From the NCBI RefSeq assembly GCF_019393635.1, contig NC_057862.1:265188441-265252440 (forward strand): a stretch of 64,000 nt of DNA. The letters run 5' to 3'. Each line of letters starts with the position of its first letter. Position 1 is the first letter of the stretch. The DNA is from Dromiciops gliroides (taxonomy: Eukaryota; Chordata; Mammalia; Microbiotheria; Microbiotheriidae). This document shows positions 1-11,044 of the stretch, piece after piece. Made by a program: the position numbers and the translations under genes. Below the pieces are notes generated by a model. It searched no databases and had not been told where the DNA came from. It saw only the letters and a program-made list of their open reading frames with translations.

Positions 1-349
1 TGCTGTTATGACAGCCACTTATATTGCAGAAAATCTAGGCTAAAAATATTAAATCCTGATGAATTCCCCAGTTATGACCTTTGTGTCAGAAGCTACCTTT
101 TGGCAAGAAGGCCCTGAATTATTTTGAAGACATTTTACCTCTTACTGACTTGAATGCAAGAATGTGTTGGAGTCAGTTCAAAGTGACTCAGTTGAGCCAA
201 TTGTTAAATTTTCAATGTGAGCATTTACACCTAAGAAATTGGCAAATGCTAAAATTAGAGCTTAATTTACCATATTACTGATTTATAGACTTAAGAAAAT
301 GATGAAGAAAATATTAATAATGCAGATTAAATTTTAAAGAGTACATACT
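1..349. repeat. Unclassified dispersed repeat (190-345); remainder unassigned
   Basis: Bases 190-345 resemble 37138-37272: both read GAGCCAATT, then TTAAATTTTCA, TGTGAGCATTT and later AATGCAGATTAAATTT. I cannot name the family. Nothing is recognised in 1-189. Confidence 0.5.
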
Positions 350-448
350 GGGGGGGAGGAGTTAAGCAAAGATGGTGGAGAAAAAGGCAGGTACTCACAA
401 GAGTTCTCCCCAGACCCCTCCAAACAACTTTAAATAAGGCCTCAAAAC
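350..448 (+). mobile_element. L1 5'-UTR start fragment
   Basis: GGAGGAGTTAAG, then an AGATGGTGGAG box and a run of CCCCTCCAAACAACTTTAAA resemble the first bases of marsupial L1 5'-UTRs. It stops abruptly where sequence of the opposite L1 orientation begins. Confidence 0.6.
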
Positions 449-965
449 ATGTTCGCTCAGCATCAGTCCACCTAGGTCTTTACAGGTTTTTCTGAAATCT
501 ACATGCTCATCACTTCTTATAGCACAATAGTATTCCATTACATTCATATACCACAACTTCTTCAGCCATTCCCCAATTGATGGGCATCCCTTTGGTTTCC
601 TATTCTTTGCCACCACAAAAAGAGCTGCTATAAGTAGTTTTGGACATGTGGGTCCTTTTCCCTTTTTTATGATCTCTTTGGGATACAGACCTAGTATTAC
701 TAAGTCATTACTGGGTATTACTGGGTCAGAGGGTATACACAGTTTAATAGCCCTTTTATAAGTTTGTAGCCCTTTCCAAATTGCTCTCCAGAATGGCTGA
801 ATCAGTTCACAACTCCACCAATAAGGCATTAGTGTTCCAATTTTTCCACAGCTTCTCCAACATTTATTATTTTTCCTTTTTTGTCATGTTAGCCAATCTG
901 ATTGGTGTGAGGTGGTGCCTCAAGAGTTGTTTTAATTTGCATTTCTCTAATCAATAGTGATTTAG
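449..965 (-). mobile_element. Inverted L1 ORF2 C-terminal segment
   Basis: The minus strand encodes the end of L1 ORF2, with readable pieces such as SIGEWLKKLWYMNVMEYYCAIRSDE and a [15 protein letters not shown]-like stretch. It runs head-to-head with the plus-strand L1 3' end that follows. Confidence 0.8.
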
Positions 966-1560
966 ATTACATGAGCTGATGCAAAGTGAAATGTACTAAA
1001 TACGAAGTAACATTTTAAGATGATCAGCTGTGAATGACAGCTATTTTCAGCAATACAATGATCCAGGACAACTCTGAAGGACTTATGAAAAATGTAATCC
1101 ATCTCCAGAGAAAGAACTGATGGTGTTTGAATACAGATTGAAGCATAATTATTTTTAGTTTCTTTTTCTTAAGTTTTTTGTCTGTTTTCTTTCACAACCT
1201 GACTAATATGGAAATGTTTTGCATGACTACACATGTGTAAACTTATATTGAATTGTTTGCATTCATGGAGGGGGGCAAGGGAGGGAAGAAGAGAATTTGG
1301 AACACAAAGTTTTTTGTTTTTTGTTTTTTGTTTTTTTTTGCGGGGCAATGAGGGCTAAGTGACTTGCCCAGGGTCACACAGCTAGTAAGTGTCAAGTGTC
1401 TGAGGCTGGCTTTGAACTCGGGTCCTCCTGAAACCAGAGCTAGTGCTTTACCCACTGCGCCACCTAGCTGCCCCCCCGGAACACAAAGTTTTAAAAATGG
1501 ATTTTGAAAATTGTTTTTACATGTAATTAGGGAAAAATAAAGTTCTAAATAAAGGGGAAA
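966..1560 (+). mobile_element. L1 3' end
   Basis: Starts at the same point of L1 where the inverted segment ends (CTGATGC...GTGAA), then runs through the 3'-UTR to an A-rich end near 1550. Interrupted by a minus-strand SINE. Confidence 0.8.
1315..1477 (-). mobile_element. WSINE1-like SINE
   Basis: Flanked by GGAACACAAAGTTTT on both sides; inserted in the L1 3'-UTR. The tRNA/CORE body reads on the minus strand with the tail at the left. Confidence 0.92.
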
Positions 1561-1935
1561 CAGGGGGGGAAAGAAGTTAGAGATATAAATTTTCCCCTAA
1601 GTACCACATAAGCTACATCCTATAAATTTTGATTTGATATGTTCATATGTATGATAAAAATAGTGATTTAGAGCATTTTTTCACATGACAATAGATAACT
1701 TTGATTTCTTCATCTGAAAACTGTTCATATCCCTTGACCATTTCTCAATTGTGGAATGACTTGTATTTTTATAAATTTGATTTAGTTCCCTGTATATTTT
1801 AGAAAGAGGCCTTTTTCAGAAACTCTGGCTGTAAAAATTGTTTCCCAGCTTTCTGCTTTCCTTATAATCTTGGCTTCATTGCTTATGTTTGTACAAAACA
1901 TTTTTAATTTAATGTAATCAAAATTATCCATTTAT

Positions 1936-2092
1936 GGGGCAGCTAGGTGGCACAGTGGATAGAGCACCGACTGTGGAGTCAGGAGGATCTGAGTTCAAAT
2001 TCGGCCTCACACACTTAACACTTACTAGCTGTGTGACCCTGGGCAAGTCACTTAACCCCAATTGCCTCACTAAAAAAAAAAAAAAAAGAAAA
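1936..2092 (+). mobile_element. WSINE1-like SINE
   Basis: Full head (GGGGCAGCTAGG) to an A-tail with one G. ATCCATTT occurs on both flanks as the likely target duplication. Confidence 0.92.
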
Positions 2093-2435
2093 AGATCCAT
2101 TTTGTTTTTCCATAATGTTCTCTATCTCTTGTTTGATCATAATTTCTTCTCTTCTCCATAGATCTTAGAGGTAAACTACTCCTTCCTCTCCTAATTTATC
2201 TATGGTATCACCCTTATTTTGGTATATGATATAAGATGTAAGTCTATGCCTAGTTTATGCCATACTATCTTCCAGTTTTCCCAGCTGTTTTTGTCAAATA
2301 GTTCTTATCCTGGAAGCTGGAGTCTTTGGGTTTATCAAACAGTAGATTACTATAGTCATTTACTACTGTGTCTCCTGTGCCTAATCTATTTCATTGATCC
2401 ACCACTCTATTTCTTAGCCAATACCATATAGTTTT

Positions 2436-2600
2436 GGGGGGTTTTTTGTTTTGGTTTTTTGGGGGGCAGGGCAATGGGGGTTAAGTGACTTGCCCAGGGT
2501 CACACAGCTAGTAAGTGTCAAGTGTCTGAGGCTGAATTTGAACTCAGGTACTCCTGAATCCAGGGCCAGCACTTAAACCACTGAGCCATCTAGCTGCCCC
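2436..2600 (-). mobile_element. WSINE1-like SINE
   Basis: Perfect 17-bp duplication CAATACCATATAGTTTT on both sides, inside L1 ORF2. Confidence 0.93.
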
Positions 2601-2749
2601 CAATACCATATAGTTTTGATGACTGCCCCTTTATGGTATAGTTTTAGATTTGGTATGGCTAGCCCACCTTCCTGTGCATTTTTTTCATTAGTTCTCTTGA
2701 TATTCTTGACCTTTTATTCTTCTAGATGAATAATAACAAAATTCCCTTT

Positions 2750-3215
2750 CAAGGCTGCTTTCCAACTTTAATGTCTACCTGTTCCACCTAACTCTCACCT
2801 GTGGCTCCAAAGAAGCTGTAGCATGCATAGTGTCCACACCCTAGTAAACCATTTCAGCGGAAGGGCTAAACCGGATTAAGGGTAACCAGGGGATCTCAAA
2901 CCTGTCAGTGAGTTACAGGGATGTCTACCCCAAGCATATGAAAACTTCCCCTGGTGGAATGGGCAGGTGAAAACAATTTGTTCCAATGGCCATAAAGGCA
3001 ACTAAAGTAGGCACTGTGGAGCATTTAGAGCTTGGTTAGACATCAAAGAGTTCAAGGTCATCCATTACGTTTTGAGCCATCACCAATCAGTTGTCTTGAC
3101 TCTGTCTTGCCACTGACTATGATGACACTGGAAGAGAGTGAGGCCATTGACTTTGTGCAACTCTGCCTCACTTAAATACAATTTATGCAAAAGTCAAAAG
3201 GCATTACCCATACCA
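2750..3215 (+). mobile_element. RTE-tailed SINE, about 450 bp (WALLSI/RTESINE type)
   Basis: Shares the blocks GTCTTGCCACTG, GGAAGAGAGTGAGG and CTGCCTCACTTAAAT with the other RTE-tailed SINEs here, but has a longer head (CTGTTCCACCTAACTCTCACC). The 3' tail is worn. Confidence 0.65.
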
Positions 3216-3307
3216 TTTTACCATTTTTACCTATCTCAAAGTCCTATCGCAGTTTCTCACTGGAAGCAGCAGTGGGATTTAGCAGCCCCCTGGATGTCTG
3301 ACTAGCC

Positions 3308-3455
3308 TTTTTTTTTTTTTAGTGAGGCAACTGGGGTTAAGTGACTTGCCCAGGGTCACACAGCTAGTAAGTGTTAAGTGTCTGAGGCCCATTTGAACTC
3401 AGGTACTCCTGACTCCAGGGCCAGTGCTCTATCCACTGTGCCACCTAGCTGCCCC
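3308..3455 (-). mobile_element. WSINE1-like SINE
   Basis: Complete body between a T-run at 3308 and the head at 3455. It abuts the tail of an L1, so a target duplication is hard to read. Confidence 0.9.
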
Positions 3456-3456
3456 T

Positions 3457-4747
3457 TTTTAAAAAAATAATAAACATTTTTATTTATAGTTTTGAGTTCC
3501 AAATTTTATCCCTTCTTCCCTCCTCTCCCCTCTCCCTGAGGCAATAAGCAATCAGATTGGGTTATACAACATTACCATATTAGTCATTTTGTATAAAAAA
3601 ACAAATACAGGGGCAGCGAGGTGGCACAGTGGATAGAGTACCAGCTCTGGATTCAGAAGGACCTGAGTTCAAATCCAGACTCAGATACTTAACACTAGCT
3701 GTGTGACCCTGGGCAAGTCACTTAACCCCCAGTTGCCTCACTTTTAAAAAAAGAAATGAAAAGAAAAAAAAGAAAACAAATACAAAATGAAAGAAAGTGA
3801 AAAATAGCATGCTTCAGTCTGTGCTCCATCAATATCAGTTCTTTCTTTGGAGGTGGATAGCATGCTTCATCATTAGTCCTTTGGAATTGTCTTGGATCAT
3901 TTTATTGTTGAGAATACTTAAGTCATTCATGGTGCTTCATCAAAAAATATTACTGTCTCTGCACAATGTTTTCTTGGTTCTACTCACTTCACTATACATC
4001 AGTTCATAAAAGTCTTTCCAGGCCTTTCTGAAATATCCTGCTTGTCATTTCTTACAGCACAATAATATTCCTTCACTATCATATATCACAGCTTGTTTAA
4101 CCATTCCCCAATTGATGGGTATTCCTTTGATTTCCAATTCTTAGGCACCACAAAAAGAGCTGCTATAAGCATTTTTGTACAAATAGGTCTTTCTCTCTTT
4201 TTGGGAGATGTCTTTGGGATATAAACCTAGCAGTGGTATTGCTATGCCCTTTGGGCATAGTTCCAAATTGCTCTCCAGAATGGTTGAATCTTTTCACAAT
4301 TCCACCAACCTTGGATTAGCGTCCTAGCTTTCCCACATCCCCTCCAACATCCAATATTTCCTTTTTTGTTATATTTGCCACTCTTATAGGTGTGAGGTGA
4401 TACCTCACAGTTGTTTTAATTTGCATTTCTCTGATTGATAGTGATCTAGAGTATTTTTTCATATTATTCATGATTATGAATAGCTTTGATTTCTTTGTCT
4501 AAAAACTGCCTGTTCATATTATTTGACATTTATCAATTGGAGAATTACTTGTATTTTTAGAAATTTTACTCAGTTCTCTATATAATTGAGAAATGAGGCC
4601 TTTCTCAGAGATACTTGTTTCAAAAATTCTTTCCCAGTTTTCTATTTCCCCTGTAATCTTGATTACATTAGTCTTATTTGTGCAAATACTTTTTAATTTT
4701 ATATAATCAAAAATGATCTATTTTACATTTTGTTTTGCTGAGCAGTC
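3457..4747 (-). mobile_element. L1 3'-UTR and ORF2 C-terminal part
   Basis: Minus-strand 3'-UTR (poly-A side at 3457) then ORF2. The plus strand shows CCATTCCCCAATTGATGGG and CAAAAAGAGCTGCTATAAGC, the complement of the conserved ORF2 C-terminal coding region. Same arrangement as 50290-51665. Confidence 0.85.
3611..3774 (+). mobile_element. WSINE1-like SINE
   Basis: Flanked by AAACAAATACA on each side; inserted in an L1 3'-UTR. Confidence 0.9.
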
Positions 4748-4897
4748 TTTTTTTTTTTTTTTTGCAGGCAAAGGGGGTTAAGTGACTTGCCCAGGGTCAC
4801 ACAGCTAGTAAGTGTCAAGTGTCTGAAGCCAGATTTGAACTCAGGTACTCCTGAATCCAGAGCCAGTGCTTTAACCACTGCGCCATCTAGCCGCCCC
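4748..4897 (-). mobile_element. WSINE1-like SINE
   Basis: Left flank TGCTGAGCAGTCTTT and right flank TGCTGAGCACTCTTT form a target duplication with one mismatch. Confidence 0.9.
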
Positions 4898-4919
4898 TGC
4901 TGAGCACTCTTTTAAGGGC

Positions 4920-6290
4920 CACACTGCTCACCTCCTGTTATAAAGAAGGGACTAGAAAAGGTGCCCTAAAGGTGTCTGCTTGCCCCACCTGCAGCATTAC
5001 CAGGGCAGGCGGGGATCCCATCATGTAGTAGAAACACACAAAAAATGTACAAAAGCTTCTACAAAGAGAATTCATTTACTATCGCTACATGAAATGTATA
5101 CACACTCAAACAACACAAAATCCAGTAGACCTGAAAGAAGAACAGCTCTTGTTGTGAGAAAACTCCTATGCTTTTTAGTATGTTTTTTTCAGCCATGTAA
5201 TCAAACACTTTCAATGAGGGCAAAAACAGCATCAAGGTCAGCTACTGCATTGATGGTAAATTCTTCAATTTGAAAAGGCTACAAATCAAAACTAAACTGG
5301 AGGGAGTGTTGGTGCATGCTTTTTTGTTTGCATGTGATTGTGTTCTCAATGCAGCCTCTGAAGCTGAGATGCAACAAAGTATGGGTTGATTCTCTGATGC
5401 CTGTTCTAATTTTGGCCTCAACAATTAACACCAAGAAAACACAGGTGCTCTATCAGCCAGCACCACACCATCCATATGTAGAACCATCTGTTACAGCAAA
5501 TGGAGAAGTTTTGAATACTGTGGATAAGTGCACTTACCTTAGTAGTAACCTTTCCAGGAATATACACATTGATAATGAGGTTGATGCACACATTGCCAGA
5601 GCTAGCTCAGCATTTGGAGGCTTCAAAGGAAAGTGTGGGAGAGAAGAGGTATTAGACTGACTATTGAACTGATGGTCTACAGAGCCATTGTTCTAACCTC
5701 ATTGTTGTATGCCTGTGAAACCTGGACAGTATACCAGATTCAGCCAGGAAACTGAATCACTCCCATTTGAATTGTCTTAGGAAGATTCTGAAGATGACCT
5801 GGCAGGATAAAATACCAGACACTGAGGTCCTTTCTCCAACAGAACTGCCAAGCATTCAAACTTTTCTGTGGAGAGTGCAACTCTGAGGGGCTGGTCATAT
5901 TATTCAAACACCAAATATATGCTTGACTAAAAGATGATATTATGGAGAACACTCACATGGTGGTCAGAAGAAGTGATATAGGACACTCTCAAGGTCTCTC
6001 TTAAGAACTTTGGAATCGATTTCATGATTTTCACTGTCACAGGACTGCCCAGTATGCCGTGCCCTCATCAGAGAAGGTCCTGTGCTCTATGAGCAAAGCA
6101 GAATTAAAGTAGCTCAAAAGAAATGCAAGATGTGCAAATTTAGAGAATCTAACACAAATGTTCACATGGCCTATTTGTGCCTGACCTGTGGTAGAGCATT
6201 CCAAGCTCATATTAGTCCGATCAGCCACAGTAGTGATGTCATTTTGGTCCTCTTCAATAATGAAGGACAACAACCAACCAAAAAACCAAC
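4920..6290 (+). mobile_element. RTE-clade LINE, internally deleted
   Basis: Starts with the endonuclease N-terminal region (NTKSSRPERRTALVVRKLL at about 5115-5170) and then jumps directly to the reverse-transcriptase region (VNSSI; later YQPAPHHPYVEPSVTANGE and NTVDKCTYL). Remnants of the conserved RTE C-terminus follow, ending in a Cys-x2-Cys-type tail (YLCLTCGRAF) near 6180. The 3' tail CTTCAATAATGAAGGACAACAAC matches the tails of the RTE-tailed SINEs. Most of the endonuclease and the front of the RT are missing, with several frameshifts and stops, so it is dead. Confidence 0.85.
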
Positions 6291-6965
6291 TTGTATCTAG
6301 GTCACAGTCTTAGGTCTCAGGGCACAAAGAAGCACTATCACACCAGAACTTGTAGCCACAAGGGGAACTGGGATACTGGTCACAGTTCCAGGATGGAAAA
6401 GAGTGCTTGTGGTCATTCACAGACCAGAGCACAGGTCAGGAGAGTAAGGAACACATCTCTCCCTAGATTATACCACCTTGGAAGAACCAAAAACTTTCAG
6501 TTCCCCAGATTTATCTTTAAAAACATCTGCACGGTCTTGTGGTAAAAAAAAAAAAAAAACTGCACAAAAAACCTGAAGCTTGGACTAGTGACCCCTCCAC
6601 TTCAGAAGCAGAGCCCCAATTTAGCATAAACTTCAAAGTCAATAAATAGGCTGGAAAAAAATCATAAAACAGCAGAAAATGATCCTTATTTTAGGTTACT
6701 TTGGGGATAGGGAAGATCAAAACACAAACTCAGAAAGACAACAAAGTCAAAACTGCTACATCCAAAGCCTCAAAGAAGATTAAGAAGAATTGGTCTCAGG
6801 CCATGGAAGAAGTAAAAAAGAATTTTAAAAATCAAGTAAGAGAGGTGGAGGAAAAATTGGGAAGAGAAATGAGAGTGATATGAGAAAATCATTGAGAAAA
6901 GTCAACAACTTGTTAAAGGAGGCATAAAAAATGCTGAAGAAAATTAACATCTTAAAAAACTAGGT

Positions 6966-7120
6966 GGGGGCGGCTAGGCGGCGCAGTGGATAAAGCACCA
7001 GCCCTGAATTCAGGAGGACCTGAGTTCAAATCCAGATTCAGACACTTGACACTTGCTAGCTGTGTGACCCTGGGCAAGTCGCTTAACCCTCATTGCCCTG
7101 CCAAAAAGAAAAGAAAAGAA
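6966..7120 (+). mobile_element. WSINE1-like SINE inserted in an older SINE
   Basis: Flanked by AAAAACTAGGTGG on both sides. The right copy continues into the body of a second SINE, so this copy landed in the head of the older one. Confidence 0.88.
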
Positions 7121-7250
7121 AAAAACTAGGTGGCACAGTGGATTCAAGAGGACCTGAGTTCAAACCTAGCCTCAGACTCTTGACACTTACTAGCTGTGTG
7201 ACCCTGGACAAGTCACTTAACCCTCATTGCCCTGCCCCCCCAAAAAAACT
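7121..7250 (+). mobile_element. Older WSINE1-like SINE, internally shortened
   Basis: Head CTAGGTGGCACAGTGGATTC goes directly to AAGAGGACCTGAG, so part of the tRNA-like half is missing; the tail ends near 7248. Confidence 0.85.
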
Positions 7251-7394
7251 ATTTAGAACTATAACTGGATTACACTAATAACAAAAGAAAAAGAAAAATG
7301 AGCAAGCAAAGGAGAAAGAACCCAATCCTGGATAGCTACTATGAGGATAGAGAGATCTGGGTTCATATTCACAGGAAGACAATAGAGCTAAAAT

Positions 7395-7465
7395 ACTACT
7401 CCTTTTTCTTTTCTTTTCTTTTTTTTTTGGTGAGGCACCCTCATTGCCCACCCCCCAAAAAAAGA
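7395..7465. repeat. Scraps of SINE ends
   Basis: A T-run with GGTGAGGCA (minus-strand SINE tail) is joined to CCCTCATTGCCCACC plus A-run (plus-strand SINE tail). The SINE body between them is missing. Confidence 0.5.
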
Positions 7466-8465
7466 AATATAAAATTATTACAAGCCCCAAAAAGTTATTG
7501 GAAGAACTTAAAAAGGACTTTAAAAAATCACATAAGAGAGCAAGGAAAAATTAGGAAAAAATAAGAGAAATCTAAGAAAATAAAGAAAATTATCAAAAGA
7601 AAGTCAATCAACTGCAAATAGAGAATCAAAAACTTAAGGAAAAAAAAATTCCTTAAAAACTAGAAATGGGCAAGGCAAAGATATTCTAAGCCCTGGGGTT
7701 ACAACCAAGGGAAACTTACTCAGCAAAGTAAAATTCTGAATGAAAAAAAAATGGACATTTGACAAACTTAAAGACTTTCAGGTATTAGTGACAAAAACAG
7801 TAGAACTTAAAGGAAAATTCAAAATCCAGGAAAAATATAAGGTAAACATTAAAGAACTTTAAAAACCATAAAAAGACATTTAAAAATATTCAAGGGCCTC
7901 AATAAGGTAAAATAAGATGGCAAGGGGATGAGTCTCAAGGAGAGGATAAGGAATAGGAGGGCAAGGTAGAAGGGTAGGTAGAAGTAAAACAGGAAGGAGG
8001 GCTAGGGTAAATAGGGTGAGAAGGATAGTGAGGAAAAACAAGCAGGAGGAATAGCTTCATATGTAAATGGGATCAATTTGCCCATAACATGAAAATGAAT
8101 AGCAGATTCAAAATTTGAATTCAACAATATGTTGCTTTCAGGAAAGAAATAAAAAAAATAAAATAAAAGTCATGAGTAGAATTTATTATGTAAAAAACCA
8201 GGGGCAATAATCATGATCTCGGACAAAGTTAAAGCTAAAATCAAAAGAGAAAAATAGGGAAACTACACAATGTGTCAGCAATTCGATAATGTTTTAGACC
8301 CTTTAAAATAACTAGACAGTATAAAATACCTGAGTATACCTTCCAAAACAGACAAGGGAACTATATGAACATAAACATAAAACACTTTTTATACAAAGTT
8401 AATTCTAAATAAATGAAGTAATATTTATTTTCCATGGATAGGTAAAGGCAATAAAATTTTTGTGT

Positions 8466-8593
8466 TGTTATATTTTGTTTTGCGGAGCAATGAGGGTTAA
8501 GTAATTTGCCCAGGGTCAAGTCTCTGAGGTCAGATTTGAACTCAGTTCCTCCTGAATCCAGGCTTTATCCACTACGCCACCTATCTGCCCCCA
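8466..8593 (-). mobile_element. WSINE1-like SINE, two internal deletions
   Basis: Recognisable body missing the CACAGCTAGTAAGTG block and part of the tRNA-like half. Sits in L1 ORF2-like sequence. Confidence 0.85.
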
Positions 8594-8599
8594 ATATAA

Positions 8600-9625
8600 T
8601 TTTTAAAATAACAGTTTTACCTAGCTAACGTATTTATTCAATGGCATCCCAATTAAATTACTAAAAAAAAATTATCTTACTGAGTTAGGAAAAAAATAAC
8701 TACGGATTAGAGAGATGCAAATTAAAACAACTCTGAGGTACCACCTAACACCTATCAGATTGGCTAATATGACAAAAAAGGAAAATAATAAATGTTGGAG
8801 AAGCTGTGGAAAAATTGGAACACTAATGCATTGTTGGTGGAGCTGTGAACTAATCCAACCAGTCTGGAGAGCAATTTGGAATTATGCCCAAAGGGCTATA
8901 AAGCTGTGTGTACCCTTTGACCCAGCAATACCACTTTTGGGTCTTTTCCCCAAAGAGATCATAAAAAAGGGAAAAGGACCCACATGTACAAAAATATTTA
9001 TAGCTGCTCTTTTTGTGGTGGCAAGGAATTGGAAATTGAGGGGCAGCCCATCAATTGGGGAATGGCTGAACAAGTTGTGGTATATGAATGTAACGGAATT
9101 CTATTGTGCTGTAAGAAATGATGAGCAGGTGGAGTTCAGAGAAACCTTGAAGGACTTGCATGAACTGATTATGAGTGAGATGAGCAGGACCAGAAGAACA
9201 TTATACACAGTATCATCAACATTATGTGTTGATCAACTGTGATAGACAAGATTCTTCTCAACAATCCAATGGAACAAGAAAGTTCCAAAGGACTCATGAT
9301 GGAAAAGGCTCTCCAAATCCAGAAAAAAAAAAAAAAAGGAACTGTGGCATATGGATGCTGATTGGACCATACTATTTCTTTTGTTTTTGCTGCTGTTGGT
9401 TTTCTGATTTGAGGTTTTTCCTTTGTGCTCTGATTCTTCTCATGTAACATGACTAATGCAGAAATATGTTTAATGCTATTATGTATATATCAGATTGCCT
9501 GCTGTCTAGGGGAGGGGGGAAGGGAGGGAGAAAAATTTGAAATTGGAAATCTTATATAAACAAATGTTGAAAACTATTTCTACATGTAACTGGAAAATAA
9601 TAAAATACTTTTATTTTTTAAAAAA
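8600..9625 (+). mobile_element. L1 ORF2 C-terminus and 3'-UTR
   Basis: A 175-codon open frame (8715-9242) is the L1 ORF2 C-terminal region: [67 protein letters not shown]. The 3'-UTR follows to an AATAAAATAC end near 9610. It is the longest surviving piece of L1 ORF2 in the window. The stretch before 8700 is ORF2-like but not contiguous with it. Confidence 0.93.
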
Positions 9626-9639
9626 TAAGAAGAAGATGG

Positions 9640-9990
9640 TTCATTTGGAAGAACAAAAAGACCAGGAACTTCAAAGAAACCAGGGGGAAAAGATGTAAAG
9701 GAAGCTAATTCAATAGTATCAGACCTTAAACAGTATTATAGACCTTATAGTCTTTGCAGTATAGTAGACCTTAAACAGTATTATAAGGTGAGAACATTGT
9801 TGAAATATAAAATGGATAATTTTGATTATTTTAAATTAAAATTTTCTTATATAAAAACCTATGCAGCCAAAAATAGAAAGAATGCAGAAAATTGGGGGGA
9901 AACTTTCATAAACAATCTTTCAGATAAAATATTGTGTTAGAATATTACTAGGTTGAAATAATAAACTGATGTTAGTAAAGTAAAAAAAAC
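9640..9990 (+). mobile_element. L1 ORF2 fragments
   Basis: Readable pieces (HLEEQKDQELQRNQ frame, later FLYKNLCSQK) fit L1 ORF2 segments upstream of the C-terminus. AT-rich and decayed. Confidence 0.5.
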
Positions 9991-9995
9991 CAGAA

Positions 9996-10056
9996 TATTA
10001 CTGGTGTGACCATGGGCAAGTCACTTAACCCCCATTGCCTAAAAAAAAAAAAAAAG
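9996..10056 (+). mobile_element. SINE 3' end fragment
   Basis: Only GTGTGACCATGGGCAAGTCA to the A-tail remains. Confidence 0.75.
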
Positions 10057-10151
10057 ATAGAGATAGATCAATCTCCAAATTTGCATTATGCTCAGAATTT
10101 TCCCTAATATATCAATTATGTTGGAACAAATTTGTGTTAAAACAAGTGTTA

Positions 10152-10470
10152 GGGGGCAGCTAGATGGCGCAGTGGATAGAGCACCGGCCCTGGAGTCAGG
10201 AGTACCTGAGTTCAAATCTGGCCTCACGGGCAGCTAGGTGGCGCAGTGGATAGAGCACCGGCCCTGAAGTCAGGAGTACCTGAGTTCAAATCCGGCCTCA
10301 GACACTTAAAACTTACTAGCTGTGTGACCCTGGGCAAGTCACTTAACCCCAATTGCCTCACTAAAAACAAAACAAAACAAAACAAAATCTGGCCTCAGAC
10401 ACTTAACACTTACTAGCTGTGTGACCCTGGGCAAGTCACTTAACCCCAATTGGCTTACTAAAAAACAAAA
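10152..10470 (+). mobile_element. WSINE1-like SINE, host of a second SINE
   Basis: Head and tRNA-like half at 10152-10226, CORE half and tail from about 10376. The inserted copy lies between. Confidence 0.93.
10227..10375 (+). mobile_element. WSINE1-like SINE nested in a SINE
   Basis: Complete copy with an (AAAAC)n tail. The host sequence AAATCTGGCCTCA is duplicated on both sides. Confidence 0.94.
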
Positions 10471-10479
10471 ACAAAAACA

Positions 10480-10970
10480 AGTGTTATAGCAGAACTGACT
10501 GTGAATTTGTTCTAATACCCATGAAATAAATCTTGTAAAAGCTAATCTGACTGTTAAGTGATTAAATGGAACTAAAGTGCAGAGAACCTCCTACAATTGG
10601 GGAAACACCATCAATGGTGGCCAGAGCCAATGGCAAAGAGTTTATACCCCTCCAAGCCCCCTTAATGGTACTGAAAAGCTCTGGGGGGAGAAGTGAAATG
10701 TAACATACCTGGTCTTCAGGTAATGGGGTCCAGAGTATATATGCAATCAAACTTTATTGATTGAAGCATACAAATGATACCCTTCTCTAAGAACCAGGTG
10801 TGCTTCCCTCTGAAGTGGTCATTTGGCAAGACTCCATCAGTCAGTACTGCCCTTCAAGCCAACAACACCTGCTTTAATCTCACATGTGGGAAATGCAGAA
10901 GCCAATCCTAGTTGAACTCTAGGAACAAGCTGAATGGGACCTCAAGTGAATTTTTAATATTTTTAGCTAT
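10480..10970 (-). other. Unassigned; weak resemblance to an LTR
   Basis: AATAAA on the minus strand near 10752, followed by a U5-like stretch (CTCTGGACCCCATTACCTG), is the only hint. No ends, partner or internal region found. Confidence 0.2.
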
Positions 10971-11044
10971 GGATATTTGGAGGTTGTTTACCACATTATT
11001 TTGTTTGTAGTTTACTTCAAAATTATTGTATGTGTCAAAAGTGA

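Larger units (their letters stand above)
1600..2735 (-). mobile_element. L1 ORF2 internal fragment
   Basis: Minus-strand L1 ORF2 coding sequence (AT-rich on plus, with blocks such as ACCATTTCTCAATTG and ACTCTATTTCTTAGCCA). Two SINEs split it. No long frame survives. Confidence 0.75.
6291..8440 (+). mobile_element. L1 5'-UTR and ORF1 region, decayed, SINE-interrupted
   Basis: An L1 5'-UTR-like leader leads to ORF1-like coiled-coil coding at 6701-6960 (KNWSQAMEEVKKNFKNQVREVEEK). A second ORF1 start of another subfamily lies at 7298 (MSKQRRKNPILDSYYEDRE), with the A-rich coiled-coil body following to about 7640; sequence to 8440 is A-rich and probably L1. Two L1 copies may be joined here. Confidence 0.7.

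Noticed and set aside
8715-9242. 175-codon open frame as a possible host gene
   Set aside because: The sequence is the L1 ORF2 C-terminus and runs into an L1 3'-UTR.
10227-10300. tRNA-like sequence in SINE heads (TGAGTTCAAATCC box B-like)
   Set aside because: These are tRNA-derived SINE promoters; no cloverleaf tRNA gene outside SINEs was found.
10562-10750. 62-codon minus-strand frame
   Set aside because: No family match, no splice context, and it overlaps a possible LTR; not called a gene.
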